The notes: generated from the letters alone by a model not told the origin. A DNA stretch of 64,000 nucleotides from Stappia sp. (GCA_002722295.1 PBLF01000009.1:67768-131767), one strand, 5' to 3'; shown: positions 30,558-43,556, numbered from the stretch's first letter. Made by a program: numbers and translations.

Positions 30558-32051
30558 TCAGCCGTCGAGCATGCGTTTCAGCAGATCCAGCTCCTGGGCA
30601 AGGATCTGGTCGTTGCGCGCCAGGTCCTCGATCTTTCGCACCGCGTGAAGCACGGTGGTGTGATCCCTGTTGCCGAAACGGCGGCCGATTTCCGGCAGCG
30701 AGCGCGGCGTCAGGGTCTTGGCCAGGAACATGGCGATCTGCCGCGGGCGCACGATGGTGCGGGTGCGGCGCGCGGACAGAAGGTCCGCCTTGGACACGTT
30801 GTAGTGCTTGGAGACCACACGCTGGATCTCCTCAATCTTGACGCGGCGCGGCTCGGTGTTGCGCACCAGATCGCGCAGGGTGGCTTCCGCCATCTCCTGG
30901 GTGATCGGCTGATTGGTGAGCTGATTGTGCGCGACGAGCCGGTTCAGCGCGCCTTCGAGATCGCGCCCGGAGTTGCCGACATTGCGGGCGACATAGTCGA
31001 GAACGCTCTCCGGCACCGCGAATGCGGAATGGGAGCGGCGAACGGCATCGACGCGATTGGTCAGGATCGCCCGGCGCAGGCCGAAATCCGGCTCGGAGAT
31101 CGCCACGACCAGACCGCCGGCAAGGCGCGAGCGCATCCGCTCGTCGAGCGTCTCGAGATCCGAGGGCGGACGGTCGGCGGCCACGACCACCTGGCGGGCG
31201 CCATCGATCAGGGCATTGAGCGTGTGGCAGAATTCCTGCTGAACCTGCTTGCCGTGCAGGAACTGCATGTCGTCGATCAGAAGCAGGTCGATGTTGCGCA
31301 GCTTGTCCTTGAACGCGAGCGCCGACTGGGCCTTCAGCGCCGCCACGAAGCGGTACATGAAGTGTTCGGCCGTCAGATAGAGGACCTTGCGTCCGGCGGC
31401 CGCGGCGGCGCTGGCGAGCGCCTGCATGAGGTGCGTCTTGCCGAGGCCGACGGAGGCATGGATGTAGAAGGGGTTGAAGGTGACGGACGGAGCCGTCGCC
31501 ACCTGACGCGCGGCCGCCAGGGCAAGCTGGTTGGACTCGCCCTCCACGAAGGAGGAGAAGGTGTATTTGGGATCGAGCGCCGCGCCTTCCAGCCCGTCCG
31601 TGCCCGAGACTTCGCTCCGGGCGCGGGACGCTGTCGGTGCGGCGGGCTCCGAGACGCGCGCCGGGCGGGCATCGCCGCGCGAGGCCTCAAGGGTGTTGTC
31701 GACCACCTTCAGCGGCGTCGCCGGACGCAGCGAGGCGGGACGGGCCGCCTGCGACGGCGCCGGACGGGCACGCACGGCGCCGCGAACCGTCAGCTCGATG
31801 CGCATGACGTCCTCGCACTCACGCTGCCACATGGACATCAGCCGCTCGTGGTAGTGGGACTGGATCCACTGCTTGAGGAAGCGCGTCGGCACGGACAGGC
31901 GCACCATGCCGTCGGCATGCTCCTCCAGATCGACACGGGCGAACCAGCTCGTGAAGACATCCTCGCCAAGCTCGGCGCGGAGCCGCTTCTTCACCCGCGT
32001 CCAGTGGTCGATGCCTGCGGTCTCGGCTGCCGGCAGTCCCTGCAAACTCAT
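30558..32051 (-). CDS. dnaA: Chromosomal replication initiator DnaA
   Basis: A 497-residue AAA+ initiator: domain I (oligomerisation, residues about 1-90), a long Ala/Pro/Arg-rich linker (about 95-170), AAA+ domain with Walker [13 protein letters not shown] and Walker [11 protein letters not shown], and domain IV with the DNA-binding signature [17 protein letters not shown] at 32051 is decided by GGAGG 8 bp upstream; the in-frame TTG at 32066 is rejected because it lies at the ribosome site. About 1.4 kb of non-coding DNA lies upstream before rpsT. Confidence 0.98.
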   Translation of the reverse strand: MSLQGLPAAETAGIDHWTRVKKRLRAELGEDVFTSWFARVDLEEHADGMVRLSVPTRFLKQWIQSHYHERLMSMWQRECEDVMRIELTVRGAVRARPAPSQAARPASLRPATPLKVVDNTLEASRGDARPARVSEPAAPTASRARSEVSGTDGLEGAALDPKYTFSSFVEGESNQLALAAARQVATAPSVTFNPFYIHASVGLGKTHLMQALASAAAAAGRKVLYLTAEHFMYRFVAALKAQSALAFKDKLRNIDLLLIDDMQFLHGKQVQQEFCHTLNALIDGARQVVVAADRPPSDLETLDERMRSRLAGGLVVAISEPDFGLRRAILTNRVDAVRRSHSAFAVPESVLDYVARNVGNSGRDLEGALNRLVAHNQLTNQPITQEMAEATLRDLVRNTEPRRVKIEEIQRVVSKHYNVSKADLLSARRTRTIVRPRQIAMFLAKTLTPRSLPEIGRRFGNRDHTTVLHAVRKIEDLARNDQILAQELDLLKRMLDG

Positions 32052-33400
32052 CGTGATCGCCTCCAAATCCGTCAGGGTGTCCGCCGCCGCAGCCCCCGAG
32101 GGTCTCGCCTGTTGTCGTTTCGGCCGTCCGCCCCGTTAGGGGATCCGGCGGCCGGTTTATGGCGCGGCCTTTTCCGGCCGCTCGTTGGCGTCGCCTGGCG
32201 CACCTGCCGGGCGCGGCGACACAAGAAATCCCGTCGGCGCGGAAGGGTCCGCGCCGTGCCGTTCTGGTCCCGGCTCACTGAAAACCGCTCGCGTAACGAA
32301 GGGCTTGCCCCTGTCAGGCGGTGGCGGCCACGCAAGGCCGTTCGCTCGGATGGTCGTTGAGATCCCTCCCGCGACGCAGATCGCGGGAGGCAGGCGTTGC
32401 TGGGGTCAGGCCTCTGGCCGTCTGCCGCCTTGCCGCGCCGGAGCGGCACAAAAAGTCCATTGTGGTCCCATCGTCAAGCCCCTCTTTCCCCTTTCGCTCA
32501 TGCGTTGCCGATCGGCAGCACTTTCGCGTCTTGTCGATCCACCTTGCCCAGGCGGGCCGCCCGATACCTGTTCCCCCGCGCGGCGCAAGGACCCGTGCCG
32601 GTATCGACCCGCCGCTTTCCGCCGTTTCCAGCTCCGCCGACACGGGACCGATGGCCCCGAAACGACATGACACCGATTGTCGGCGGGCGACAGGCCCGTC
32701 AGGCTTGCGGGTCCCTGGCTGGCCCGGAGACATGCGCCGTGATGACGCATTCCGCCTCTCCGGTCCGGCAGGCCACTTCACTCATTCCGAAGACAAGACG
32801 AACCCTGCTCGCCGAAACGCGCCGGCAAGACGATCCGATCAAATTTTCGGAAGAATTCTACTCTTTACTCACCTGCATCAAGTCGCGAGCGACCCCATGC
32901 AGCGGGGAACCCGAAGACATCCCGGAGAACGGATCCAAATCTGCCTATATTCGTATTTTGGCAAAAGTAAATCATTGCTCTACCAAGAGGCCCTGTCGTT
33001 TTTGTTTTCCGATTTGGTCGGGCGAGCGCCCGATGAAGTGAGAATACACAGGGCCTCACAGGCCCGCAACACGGGTGATCACCAATTCGTTGACGCACCC
33101 GGCGGGGAGCCGGATCGACTCCGGCAAGGCATTTGGCTTGCGCCTTTGGAACGCGTTCGGACTCAACGCGTTTTGACACCCGCCTCACGCAAAACACCCA
33201 ATTTGCTGTGCATGAAAAAAAATTTTTGGGGTTCAATCTTGACAGGTCGCATTCACCCGGACCCAGCAACGGGAGACGGTAACATTGATGTAATCACTTG
33301 TTTTTAAATGCCTTTCCCTGCCACCGCCAAAAGGGCTGGGACATGTCGAATCGTCACGGGTATTTAGACGTATGAGCCATCCGAACCAGTGTCGCGGCAA
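32052..33400. other. Long non-coding region upstream of dnaA (dnaA promoter; candidate oriC)
   Basis: About 1.35 kb with no credible gene. The first 750 bp are GC-rich; from about 32840 to 33310 the DNA turns markedly AT-rich, with runs such as CATGAAAAAAAATTTTTGGG near 33210 and GTTTTTAAATG near 33300. GANTC methylation sites occur at 33117, 33160 and 33348. By eye I found no clear copy of the DnaA box TTATCCACA. The region must hold the dnaA control elements. Origin function is possible from position and composition but unproven; in several Rhizobiales the origin is instead near hemE. Confidence 0.4.
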
Positions 33401-33403
33401 AAG

Positions 33404-33428
33404 AAAAACCCGACCAGATGGCCGGGTT
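33404..33428 (-). terminator. Intrinsic terminator of rpsT
   Basis: On the minus strand AACCCGGCC / GGTCGGGTT pair over 9 bp (one G-U) around ATCT and run into TTTTT then TTTTG. It lies 35 bp after the rpsT stop codon. Confidence 0.85.
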
Positions 33429-33462
33429 CGTCGTCGTCTCGTAGATGCCCGAAGGGGCCGTA

Positions 33463-33729
33463 TCAGGCGCTGAGAGCCTTCACGCGCGAGCTGAGACGGG
33501 AGATCTTCCGGGACGCGGTGTTGCGATGGAAGACACCCTTGGTTACAGCGCGCATCAGCTCCGGCTGGGCAGCCTTGAGAGCTTCGCTCGCCGCAGTCTG
33601 ATCGCCGGAGGCAAGTGCCTCCTCGACCTTGCGCAGGTACGAGCGCACCCGGCTGCGGCGGGCCTTGTTGGTGGCCGTGCGACGCTCGATCTTCCGCGCC
33701 GCCTTCTTGGCCGAAGGGGTGTTGGCCAT
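33463..33729 (-). CDS. rpsT: 30S ribosomal protein S20
   Basis: An 88-residue, very basic primary rRNA-binding protein of the small subunit. [18 protein letters not shown] and the [11 protein letters not shown] terminus are family features. ATG at 33729 is the family start. It lies upstream of dnaA on the same strand, ends in a good terminator, and is a single-gene transcript. Confidence 0.97.
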   Translation of the reverse strand: MANTPSAKKAARKIERRTATNKARRSRVRSYLRKVEEALASGDQTAASEALKAAQPELMRAVTKGVFHRNTASRKISRLSSRVKALSA

Positions 33730-33945
33730 AGTGTATCCTGATCGGTTACTTGAACACTGTGCTCGCCGAGCCAGAGGCGGTTGCGTCAAACGCCTCCGTC
33801 ACCCGGGTCAAACGAAAGCGGTGGCGGAACGGGCCGCCACCGGTCGGAAGGCTTATAGTCGCAGGCCCGCGTCCCGTCAACGTGAAAAGGCGGGATTTCG
33901 CAGCCGGAGTTGCCCGGCTGCGCGACATTTGCGGGACACGCCACC

Positions 33946-34719
33946 TCAGCGGTGGCGGAACTGGGGCGCACGCTTCTCGACAAAGGCGGCCATGCCCTCG
34001 CTCTGATCCTCGGAGGCGAACATGGAATGGAACACCCGGCGCTCGAAACGCACCCCCTCGGCAAGCGTCGTCTCGTAGGCGCGGTTGACGCTTTCCTTGG
34101 TCATCATCGTGATCGGCATGGAGAAGTCGGCGATCTTCTCGGCGACACGCATCGCCTCGTCGACAAGCTCGGCCACCGGCACGATACGGCTGACGAGACC
34201 GGAGCGCTCCGCCTCCTCGGCATCCATCATGCGGCCGGTCAGGCACATCTCCATGGCCTTCGACTTGCCCACGAAACGGGTCAGGCGCTGGGTGCCGCCG
34301 GCCCCCGGCATGACGCCCAGCGTGATTTCCGGCTGGCCGAACTTGGCGTTGTCGCCGGCCAGGATGAAATCGCACATCATGGCCAGTTCGCAGCCGCCGC
34401 CGAGCGCATAGCCCGCGACCGCGGCGATGACCGGCTTGCGGAAACGCGAGACCTGGTCCCAGGAGGTGATGAAGTCCTTCGTGTAGGCCTCGATGAAGGA
34501 AAGCGAACTCATTTCCTTGATGTCGGCGCCGGCGGCAAAGGCCTTTTCCGAGCCGGTCAGGACGACACAGCCGATCTTGTCGTCCTTCTCGAAACCGGCC
34601 AGCGCCTCGTTCAGCTCGGCGATGAGCTGCGAGTTGAGCGCGTTGAGCGCCTTGGGCCGATGCAGGGTGACGAGGGCGACGCGACCGCGCTTCTCGACCT
34701 GAATATTCTCGTATGCCAT
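33946..34719 (-). CDS. Enoyl-CoA hydratase
   Basis: A 257-residue crotonase-fold enzyme that hydrates trans-2-enoyl-CoA in fatty-acid beta-oxidation. Oxyanion-hole motifs AAGADIKEM and [16 protein letters not shown] are present, with the catalytic glutamates in GGGCELAM and [19 protein letters not shown] at 34719 ([12 protein letters not shown]) is the family start; about 200 bp separates it from rpsT. It follows mutM by 113 bp on the same strand, an arrangement common in Rhizobiales. Confidence 0.95.
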   Translation of the reverse strand: MAYENIQVEKRGRVALVTLHRPKALNALNSQLIAELNEALAGFEKDDKIGCVVLTGSEKAFAAGADIKEMSSLSFIEAYTKDFITSWDQVSRFRKPVIAAVAGYALGGGCELAMMCDFILAGDNAKFGQPEITLGVMPGAGGTQRLTRFVGKSKAMEMCLTGRMMDAEEAERSGLVSRIVPVAELVDEAMRVAEKIADFSMPITMMTKESVNRAYETTLAEGVRFERRVFHSMFASEDQSEGMAAFVEKRAPQFRHR

Positions 34720-34832
34720 GAGACCTCCCCGGAGAGTCCGGCGGCACACCGGGCGCGTGCCGCCTACCGGGGTCAAGGGGTAGCCGAAGGCGGCCCGCCC
34801 CGCAACCTGACAGGCCTGACGGGGGCGACCGT

Positions 34833-35741
34833 CTACTTCTGGCAGACAGGACAGTGAAAGGTGGAGCGGCCGGACTGGACGAGGCGTGCGATCGTTCCCC
34901 CGCATCCGGCGCGCCGGCAGGGCTCGCCCTCGCGTCCGTAAACCGCAAAGGAATGCTGGAAATATCCGAGCTCGCCGTTGGCCTGGCGGTGGTCGCGCAG
35001 GGTGGAGCCGCCGGCGGCGATCGCCTCCTCGAGGACAGTGCGGACAGCCTCGGCAAGGCGCCGCGCGCCTGCCCCCGCCTTTCCCTTCGCCGTTGCGAGG
35101 GATCCGGCCGGCGCCACGGGAGACAGGCCCGCCCGGTGGAGCGCCTCGCAGACATAGATGTTGCCAAGCCCGGCGATCATCCGCTGGTCGAGCAGTGCCG
35201 TCTTCAACGGCGTCCGCCTGCCCGCGAACAGCTCCGCCAGTCGTTCGCCGGACAGCGCGTTTCCGGTCGGCTCCAGCCCCAGATGGGAAAACAGCGGGTG
35301 GCTTTCCAGCCCGGCGCGGGTCGTCATCGTCATGAAGCCGAAACGGCGCGGGTCATTGTAGACGATGCGCATCGGCATGCCGGCCGCCGTCGCAAGATCG
35401 AAGACGACATGGTCGTGCTTGCGCGCCTCCGAGCGGGGATGCACGAATGCCGCCCCGCCCACGACCTCGCCCGGAGCCCCGTCTCCGCCCGCCTCGATGC
35501 GGAACGCGCCGGACATGCCCAGATGCATGACGATGACGGCGCCGTCGTCCAGGTCTGCGAGCAGGTACTTCGCCCGCCGGCCAAGCGCCGTCACCTCGCG
35601 TCCCTCCACGGCCTTGGCGAAACCGTCGGGAAAGGGGAAGCGCAGGTCGGGACGGGCAAGGTGCAGACGCTCGACGCGCGCGCCCTCGAACACGGGCGCG
35701 AGGCCCCGGCGCACGGTCTCGACTTCGGGCAATTCGGGCAT
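34833..35741 (-). CDS. mutM: Formamidopyrimidine-DNA glycosylase (Fpg/MutM)
   Basis: A 302-residue bifunctional DNA glycosylase/AP lyase that removes 8-oxoguanine and ring-opened purines. The catalytic N terminus [13 protein letters not shown] (Pro2 nucleophile, Glu3) is intact, the helix-two-turn-helix is near residue 165, and the C-terminal zinc finger has its four cysteines (CRRAGC ... CPVCQK). It is divergent from ubiE, as in many alphaproteobacteria. Confidence 0.97.
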   Translation of the reverse strand: MPELPEVETVRRGLAPVFEGARVERLHLARPDLRFPFPDGFAKAVEGREVTALGRRAKYLLADLDDGAVIVMHLGMSGAFRIEAGGDGAPGEVVGGAAFVHPRSEARKHDHVVFDLATAAGMPMRIVYNDPRRFGFMTMTTRAGLESHPLFSHLGLEPTGNALSGERLAELFAGRRTPLKTALLDQRMIAGLGNIYVCEALHRAGLSPVAPAGSLATAKGKAGAGARRLAEAVRTVLEEAIAAGGSTLRDHRQANGELGYFQHSFAVYGREGEPCRRAGCGGTIARLVQSGRSTFHCPVCQK

Positions 35742-35979
35742 GGGCGGGATCCGTTTTCACTGCGGGGCCGGCCGTGAAACCGACCCTCTGGTCATAGCGG
35801 AGCGAGCGCGGGCGTCAATGGCCCGGAGGATCCGGCCCGACCGATTGCCGCAGGCAGGCGATACGGACCTCCCGCGCCCGTGACCTTGGCCGGAAAATGC
35901 TGTAAGCCAACGCCGAATGACAGAACCACGCCGCCGGTCCAGACGTGACGAGTGCCGGCGCGATGACGGGGACACGCGC

Positions 35980-36777
35980 ATGAGCGAGGCAACGGGCAGC
36001 GACAAGGCTCGCACTCAGGGGCCGGAAATGGCGACCAGCTTCGGCTTCCGCACGGTCCGCGAGGGATCCAAGCAGCCGCTGGTCAACGACGTCTTCCACC
36101 AGGTGGCAAGCCGTTACGACCTCATGAACGACCTGATGTCGGGCGGCCTGCACCGGGCCTGGAAGGACGCGATGGTCGCCTCCCTCGCCCCGCCGCGCTC
36201 CGATGCGCGCGCGTTTCGCGTGCTGGACGTGGCCGGCGGCACCGGCGACGTGGCGACCCGCATCGTGCGGGCCGGCGGCGCGCGGACCCAGGCGACCGTA
36301 TGCGACATCAACGGCTCGATGCTGGCCGTCGGCCGGGAGCGGGCGGAAAAGGCGGGGCTCGACGGCGTGCTTTCCTTCGTCGAGGGCAACGCGGAGGACC
36401 TTCCCTTCCCGGACCGCTCGTTCGACGCCTACACGATCGCCTTCGGCATCCGCAACGTGCCGCGCATCGACAAGGCACTTTCCGAGGCGCGCCGGGTGCT
36501 CAAGCGCGGCGGGCGCTTCATGTGCCTGGAGTTCAGCCAGGTGGACATGGCCGGCCTCGACAGGGTCTACGACCTCTTTTCCTTCAAGGTGATCCCGCCC
36601 ATGGGCAAGCTCGTGACCGGTGACAGCGAGCCGTATCGCTATCTGGTCGAATCGATCCGCAAGTTCCCCAATCAGGAACGCTTCGCGGACATGATCCGCG
36701 AGGCCGGCTTCTCGCGGGTCAGCTACCGCAACTTCACCGGCGGAATCGCGGCCCTGCATTCCGGCTGGGCGATCTGA
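35980..36777 (+). CDS. ubiE: Ubiquinone/menaquinone C-methyltransferase UbiE
   Basis: A 265-residue SAM-dependent methyltransferase of quinone synthesis (C-methylation of 2-polyprenyl-6-methoxy-1,4-benzoquinol). SAM motif I is [15 protein letters not shown], and the family motifs [18 protein letters not shown] and [15 protein letters not shown] are present. ATG at 35980 is preferred to 35917, which has no ribosome site and adds a charged tail atypical for the family. ubiB starts 7 bp after the stop. Confidence 0.95.
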   Translation: MSEATGSDKARTQGPEMATSFGFRTVREGSKQPLVNDVFHQVASRYDLMNDLMSGGLHRAWKDAMVASLAPPRSDARAFRVLDVAGGTGDVATRIVRAGGARTQATVCDINGSMLAVGRERAEKAGLDGVLSFVEGNAEDLPFPDRSFDAYTIAFGIRNVPRIDKALSEARRVLKRGGRFMCLEFSQVDMAGLDRVYDLFSFKVIPPMGKLVTGDSEPYRYLVESIRKFPNQERFADMIREAGFSRVSYRNFTGGIAALHSGWAI

Positions 36778-36784
36778 GGGCGCA

Positions 36785-38353
36785 ATGGCACTGGCGTCTC
36801 TCTTCCGTCTCGCGCGTGCGGGCTATGTCATGGCGCGCGAGGGCGTGTTCGGCATCATCGAACTGCCCGACCTTCCGCCGGCGCAACGCTTCGCGCTGCG
36901 GGTCGTGCGTCTGCTCGAGCGCCGCGCGGCAAAGGACAAGTCGGCCGACAAGCGGCTGTCCGACGCGCTCTCGCACCTCGGGCCGTCCTATGTGAAGCTC
37001 GGCCAGTTCATGGCGACACGACCCGACGTGGTCGGCCGCGACATGGCGCAGGACCTCACGGCGCTGCAGGACCAGATCCCGCCGTTTCCGACCGAGGAAG
37101 CCAGACGCGTCGTGACCGAGCAGCTTGGCCGGCCGGTCGAGGACATCTTCGAGACCTTCGGCGAGCCGGTGGCCGCCGCCTCCATCGCCCAGGTGCATCC
37201 GGCAACGGTGCGCGACGCGGATGGCACCTTGCGCAAGGTCGCGGTCAAGATCCTGCGCCCGGGCGTCGCCGAGCGCTTCCGCCGCGACCTCAAGAGCTAC
37301 TACCTGATCGCACGCATCATCGAGCGGCTGCATCCGCCGTCCCGCCGCCTCCGCCCGGTCGCGGTGGTGGACACGCTCGCCCGTTCGGTGGAGCTGGAGA
37401 TGGACTTCCGCCTCGAGGCGGCAGCACTTTCGGAAATGGGCGAGAACACCGCCGACGATCCCGGCTTCCGGGTGCCGTCCGTGGACTGGCCGCGCACGGC
37501 GAAATCCGTGCTCACCATGGAGTGGATCACGGGCCGCAAGCTTTCCGACGTCGCGGGAATCGAGGCCGACGGTCACGACCTTCCCGCCATCGGGGCCAAC
37601 GTGATCCAGTCGTTCCTGCGCCATGCGGTGCGCGACGGATTTTTTCACGCGGACATGCACCAGGGCAACCTGTTCCTGGAGACCGACGGCACGCTCGTGG
37701 CGGTCGACTTCGGCATCACCGGCCGGTTGGGCCGGGCGGAGCGCCGTTTCCTGGCGGAGATCCTGTTCGGTTTCATCACCCGGGACTACCACCGAGTGGC
37801 CGAGGTCCACTTCGAGGCCGGATACGTGCCGTCCGACCAGGATGTCGACGTCTTCGCCCAGGCGATCCGCGCCATCGGAGAACCGATCCACGGCCATGAC
37901 GCCTCCGAGATCTCCATGGCCCGCCTGCTGACGCAGCTCCTCGAGGTGACGGAGCTGTTCAACATGCGGACGCAGACCCAGCTCATCATGCTGCAGAAGA
38001 CCATGGTCGTGGTCGAGGGCGTGGCGCGCACGCTGAACCCGCATCTCGACATGTGGCGCACCGCCGAGCCGGTCGTGCGGAGCTGGATCGAACAGAACCT
38101 CGGCCCCGTCGCCCGACTTCAGGATGCGGCGTCGGGACTTGGCGCACTCGGACGTCTGGCCGCCGACCTGCCGCTTCTTGCCGACCGTGCGCAACGGCTT
38201 TCCGCCGAGGTCGAGCGCATGGGCGAGAAGGGGGTCCGTTTCGACGCGGAAACCGCCGAGGCCATCGGCCGGGCCGAAGCCCGCCATTCGCGCTCGGGTC
38301 GCATCGCGCTCTGGGTCATCGCCGCCCTTCTGGCGATCGCCGTTCTTGGCTGA
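36785..38353 (+). CDS. ubiB: UbiB protein kinase-like ATPase for ubiquinone synthesis
   Basis: A 522-residue atypical kinase (ABC1/ADCK family) needed for ubiquinone synthesis. The family-specific KxGQ motif reads YVKLGQFMATRPD, the A-rich loop is AAASIAQVH, and the catalytic and metal-binding residues lie in HADMHQGNLF and VAVDFGITGRLG. The C terminus has one hydrophobic segment (about 503-521) as membrane anchor. It is coupled to ubiE in one operon. Confidence 0.96.
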   Translation: MALASLFRLARAGYVMAREGVFGIIELPDLPPAQRFALRVVRLLERRAAKDKSADKRLSDALSHLGPSYVKLGQFMATRPDVVGRDMAQDLTALQDQIPPFPTEEARRVVTEQLGRPVEDIFETFGEPVAAASIAQVHPATVRDADGTLRKVAVKILRPGVAERFRRDLKSYYLIARIIERLHPPSRRLRPVAVVDTLARSVELEMDFRLEAAALSEMGENTADDPGFRVPSVDWPRTAKSVLTMEWITGRKLSDVAGIEADGHDLPAIGANVIQSFLRHAVRDGFFHADMHQGNLFLETDGTLVAVDFGITGRLGRAERRFLAEILFGFITRDYHRVAEVHFEAGYVPSDQDVDVFAQAIRAIGEPIHGHDASEISMARLLTQLLEVTELFNMRTQTQLIMLQKTMVVVEGVARTLNPHLDMWRTAEPVVRSWIEQNLGPVARLQDAASGLGALGRLAADLPLLADRAQRLSAEVERMGEKGVRFDAETAEAIGRAEARHSRSGRIALWVIAALLAIAVLG

Positions 38354-38374
38354 ACGACCGCCGGCCCCGGCTGC

Positions 38375-39037
38375 TCAGGTCACCCGTCGCAGGGTCAGGT
38401 TGATGCGCGCGTCATCGCGCACGAGGCTCGACGAGCCCGGAACAAGCCGGTCGATACCGTGATAGGCGAGCCGCGACGCGCCCGCGAGCACCACCACGTC
38501 TCCCGAGGCGAGCCGCATGGACCGTGTCGGATCCTTGCGCGCCTGCCCGCCCAGGCGGAAAAGCGCGGTTGCTCCGAGCGACACGGACACGACGGGCACT
38601 GAAAAATCCGCCTCGTCCCGATCCTGGTGGAGCCCCATGCGCGTGCCGGGTCCGTAGAAGTTGACGAGACATGCCTCCGGCCACGGCGCGCCGGGCGCGA
38701 CCTCCTCCCAGAGCGCCAGGAGGCTTTCCGGCATGGCCGGCCACGCGCGCCCGGTTTCCGGATGGGCCGCCTGGTAGCGATAGCCCGAGAGATCCGACAC
38801 CCAGCCGAGCGGCCCGCAGCTTGTCATGCGGACGGAAAACGGCTTTCCGGTTCGCGGCATCACGGGGGTAAACAGGGGCGCCGCCCGGACCACCTCGCGG
38901 ATATCCTCCAGCAGCGCCTCCTGCGCCCCACGGTCGAAATGCCCGGCAAGCAGGCGAAATCCCTCCGGCATCACGAACGCCCGGCGCGGCTTTTCGGACC
39001 GGTCTCCCGCCTGATGTCTTTCGCTGTCGCTGGTCAT
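38375..39037 (-). CDS. AlkB-like 2-oxoglutarate/Fe(II) dioxygenase
   Basis: A 220-residue AlkB-family enzyme that oxidatively removes alkyl groups from nucleic-acid bases. The iron ligands are HQD in GLHQDRDEADF and the later histidine in LAYHGIDR; RINLTLR holds the 2-oxoglutarate-binding arginines. ATG at 39037 follows GGGGAGAC. The gene is convergent with ubiB and lies beyond the atp terminator. Whether the substrate is DNA, RNA or both is open. Confidence 0.92.
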   Translation of the reverse strand: MTSDSERHQAGDRSEKPRRAFVMPEGFRLLAGHFDRGAQEALLEDIREVVRAAPLFTPVMPRTGKPFSVRMTSCGPLGWVSDLSGYRYQAAHPETGRAWPAMPESLLALWEEVAPGAPWPEACLVNFYGPGTRMGLHQDRDEADFSVPVVSVSLGATALFRLGGQARKDPTRSMRLASGDVVVLAGASRLAYHGIDRLVPGSSSLVRDDARINLTLRRVT

Positions 39038-39132
39038 GTCTCCCCGCTCCGGCCTCGGCCTCGCCCACACCTGCACCCGCTGCGCCCGCAGCATGTGCGG
39101 CAGGCCCCCGCGAGTTCAAGGCCGTCAAACGG

Positions 39133-39166
39133 AAAACGCCCGGACGGAGATCCGCCCGGGCGTTTT
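39133..39166. terminator. Terminator of the atp operon
   Basis: Arms AAAACGCCCGG and CCGGGCGTTTT flank a GC-rich loop that can itself pair. T-runs at both ends make it bidirectional: it closes atpC on the minus strand about 50 bp after the stop. The AlkB-like gene starts just beyond. Confidence 0.85.
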
Positions 39167-39216
39167 CATGATTGTTTCGTCCTGACCGCGACCGGCGACC
39201 CGCGCCGGCCCCGAAA

Positions 39217-39624
39217 TCAGAGCGACTGGAGCGCCGACTGCACGTCACGCAACTGCTGAAGGGTCTCGGCCGCCCGGTCACGGGTCGCCTCGTCCTTCGC
39301 ATCCGCGACGTCCTCTTCGGCGTCGGTGATCTGCTGCGCGATCTCGTCGGCCTTCAGGTCACTGCGCGCGATCGCACGCTCGGCGAGAACGGTGAGACCA
39401 CCCGCGTTGACCTCGGCAAAACCGCCGCGAACGAAGAAGTCGAGCTCTTCGCCAGACGTCCGGGACACCTTGAGGAACCCCGGGCGCAGCGTCGACACGA
39501 ACGGCGCATGGCCGGCCATGACGCCGAACTCGCCCTCGCTTCCCGGCACGACCACCACCTGGACCTCCTCGGAGACCAGAAGACGCTCGGGGGACACGAG
39601 CTCGAACTTGAATGCTGCCGCCAT
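39217..39624 (-). CDS. atpC: ATP synthase F1 epsilon subunit
   Basis: A 135-residue central-stalk subunit that couples rotation to catalysis and can inhibit ATP hydrolysis. The N-terminal beta-sandwich ([32 protein letters not shown]) is typical; the C-terminal helical part is acidic and alanine-rich. It is the last gene of atpHAGDC, 24 bp after atpD. Confidence 0.97.
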   Translation of the reverse strand: MAAAFKFELVSPERLLVSEEVQVVVVPGSEGEFGVMAGHAPFVSTLRPGFLKVSRTSGEELDFFVRGGFAEVNAGGLTVLAERAIARSDLKADEIAQQITDAEEDVADAKDEATRDRAAETLQQLRDVQSALQSL

Positions 39625-39648
39625 AACGGTCCTCTGCTCCTGGTTGGG

Positions 39649-41112
<1,464 letters not shown>

Positions 41113-41994
41113 TCAGAGCGCTTCGGCGCCCGAAATGATTTCGATCAGCTCCTTGGTGATCTGGGCCTGACGCTGGCGGTTGTAGCTCAGTGTCAGCTTG
41201 TCGATCATTTCGCCGGCGTTGCGCGTCGCGTTGTCCATCGCGCTCATCCGTGCGCCCTGCTCGGACGCCGCGTTCTCCAGAAGACCCTTGAAGATCTGGA
41301 CGGAGATGTTGCGCGGCAGCAGGTCCTCAAGGATTTCGGCCTCGCCCGGCTCGTACTCGTAGAGCGCGGGAGATCCCTCGTCGGAGGCAGCCGCCTCGTC
41401 GAAGACGACCGGGATGAGCTGCTGGGCCGTCGGCACCTGGCTGATCACGGAGTTGAAGCGCGCGAAGAACAGGGTGCAGACGTCGAACTCGCCCGCCCCG
41501 AACATCGTGCGCACGATGTCTCCGATCTCGTCGGCATTCTCGAACGCCACCCGCTTGACGTGACGCAGCTCGACCGTCTGAACGATCAGGCTGCCCATGT
41601 CGCGCTTCAGCAGGTCGAAGCCCTTCTTGCCGACGCACAGGATCTTCACCGTCTTGCCCTGCGCGATGAGCGAGCGGGCCCGCTCTCGCGCCAGCTTGAC
41701 GATGGAGGAGTTGAAGCCGCCGCACAGGCCGCGATCCGCCGTGGCGACGACGAGCAGATGCACGTCGTCCTTGCCGGTTCCGGCGAACAGCACCGGTGCG
41801 TCGTCACGCCCCTCGAAGCCGCTGGCGATATTGGCAAGCACGGCTTCCATGCGCTCGGCATAGGGCCGCGCGGCCTCGGCCGCCTCCTGCGCGCGACGCA
41901 GCTTCGCCGCGGCCACCATCTGCATGGCCTTGGTGATCTTCTGCGTCGCCTTAACGGAGGCGATCCGGTTTCGTAAGTCCTTCAGGCTCGGCAT
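41113..41994 (-). CDS. atpG: ATP synthase F1 gamma subunit
   Basis: A 293-residue rotor shaft: N-terminal helix [24 protein letters not shown] and C-terminal helix [31 protein letters not shown] form the coiled coil, with the Rossmann-like middle ([10 protein letters not shown]). Standard length; 32 bp after atpA. Confidence 0.97.
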   Translation of the reverse strand: MPSLKDLRNRIASVKATQKITKAMQMVAAAKLRRAQEAAEAARPYAERMEAVLANIASGFEGRDDAPVLFAGTGKDDVHLLVVATADRGLCGGFNSSIVKLARERARSLIAQGKTVKILCVGKKGFDLLKRDMGSLIVQTVELRHVKRVAFENADEIGDIVRTMFGAGEFDVCTLFFARFNSVISQVPTAQQLIPVVFDEAAASDEGSPALYEYEPGEAEILEDLLPRNISVQIFKGLLENAASEQGARMSAMDNATRNAGEMIDKLTLSYNRQRQAQITKELIEIISGAEAL

Positions 41995-42026
41995 GGCCGC
42001 CCCTTGTCCCTAGAGCCTCGGTCGCG

Positions 42027-43556
42027 TCAGGCGAAGTTCTTGGCGAACGCCTCGATGGCCGCCTTCAGGCGTCCCTCGAGATCGGCATCAAGCGCCTTCT
42101 TCTCCCAGATCGCGTCCAGGAGATCGGCATGCTCGCCGCGCAGGTTCAGCAGAAGGCCTTCCTCGAAGTCCTTCACCTTGTCGACCGGAAGCTTGTCCAG
42201 GTAACCATTGACGCCGGCGTAGATGACGGCGACCTGCTCCTGGGTCTTCAGCGGCGAGAACTGGGCCTGCTTCAGCAGCTCGGTCAGACGCGCGCCGCGA
42301 TTCAGCAGACGCTGGGTCGTGGCATCGAGGTCGGAACCGAACTGAGCGAAGGCCGCCATCTCGCGATACTGGGCCAGCTCGCCCTTGATCTTGCCGGCGA
42401 CCTGCTTCATCGCCTTGATCTGGGCCGAGGAGCCGACGCGCGACACCGACAGACCGACGTTCACGGCCGGGCGGACACCCTGGAAGAACAGATCCGTCTC
42501 AAGGAAGATCTGGCCGTCGGTGATCGAGATCACGTTGGTCGGAATGAAGGCCGACACGTCGTTGCCCTGGGTCTCGATGACCGGAAGGGCGGTGAGCGAG
42601 CCGAGACCGTTGTCTTCGTTCAGCTTGGCGGAACGCTCGAGCAGACGCGAATGGAGATAGAACACGTCGCCCGGGAAAGCCTCACGCCCCGGCGGACGAC
42701 GGAGCAGCAGCGACATCTGACGGTAGGCCACGGCCTGCTTGGTCAGATCGTCATAGCCGATCACCGCGTGCATGGAGTTGTCGCGGAAGAACTCGCCGAT
42801 CGCGGTGCCGGAGAACGGCGCCAGGAACTGCAGCGGCGCCGGATCCGAGGCGGTCGCGGCGACGACCACGGAGTACTCGAGCGCGCCCGACTCCTCGAGC
42901 TGCTTCACGAACTGGGCGACGGTCGAACGCTTCTGGCCGACGGCGACGTAGATGCAATAGAGCTTCTCGCTCTCATTGTCCGTCGCGTGCATCGGCTTCT
43001 GGTTCAGGAACGTGTCCAGAATGATCGCGGTCTTGCCGGTCTGGCGGTCACCGATGACGAGCTCGCGCTGACCGCGACCGATCGGGATGAGCGCGTCGAT
43101 GGCCTTGAGGCCCGTCGACATCGGCTCGTGCACGCCCTTGCGCGGCAGAATGCCGGGGGCCTTGACGTCGACGCGGCGCATCTCGGCGCCCTCGATCGGG
43201 CCCTTGCCGTCCAGCGGGTTGCCGAGCGGGTCGACGACGCGACCGAGAAGGCCCTTGCCGACCGGGATCTCGACGATGGCGCCGGTCCGCTTGACCGTGT
43301 CGCCTTCCTTGATGTCGCGGTCGGAGCCGAAGATCACGACGCCGACGTTGTCGGCCTCGAGGTTCAGCGCCATGCCCCGGATACCACCCGGGAACTCGAC
43401 CATTTCGCCGGCCTGGACCTTGTCGAGACCATAGACGCGGGCGATGCCGTCACCGACCGAAAGCACATGACCGACTTCCGAAACTTCGGCTTCCTGACCG
43501 AAGTTCTTGATCTGGTCCTTGAGGATGGCGGAGATTTCCGCGGCCCGAATATCCAT
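42027..43556 (-). CDS. atpA: ATP synthase F1 alpha subunit
   Basis: A 509-residue non-catalytic nucleotide-binding subunit with P-loop GDRQTGKTA and the conserved stretch [17 protein letters not shown]. The ATG at 43556 overlaps the atpH stop as TGATG, implying coupled translation. Confidence 0.98.
   Translation of the reverse strand: MDIRAAEISAILKDQIKNFGQEAEVSEVGHVLSVGDGIARVYGLDKVQAGEMVEFPGGIRGMALNLEADNVGVVIFGSDRDIKEGDTVKRTGAIVEIPVGKGLLGRVVDPLGNPLDGKGPIEGAEMRRVDVKAPGILPRKGVHEPMSTGLKAIDALIPIGRGQRELVIGDRQTGKTAIILDTFLNQKPMHATDNESEKLYCIYVAVGQKRSTVAQFVKQLEESGALEYSVVVAATASDPAPLQFLAPFSGTAIGEFFRDNSMHAVIGYDDLTKQAVAYRQMSLLLRRPPGREAFPGDVFYLHSRLLERSAKLNEDNGLGSLTALPVIETQGNDVSAFIPTNVISITDGQIFLETDLFFQGVRPAVNVGLSVSRVGSSAQIKAMKQVAGKIKGELAQYREMAAFAQFGSDLDATTQRLLNRGARLTELLKQAQFSPLKTQEQVAVIYAGVNGYLDKLPVDKVKDFEEGLLLNLRGEHADLLDAIWEKKALDADLEGRLKAAIEAFAKNFA

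Noticed and set aside
32321..33307. A 328-codon open frame in the region upstream of dnaA
   Set aside because: It crosses the GC-rich to AT-rich transition, has no ribosome site, mixed composition and no recognisable motif. I treat the region as non-coding.
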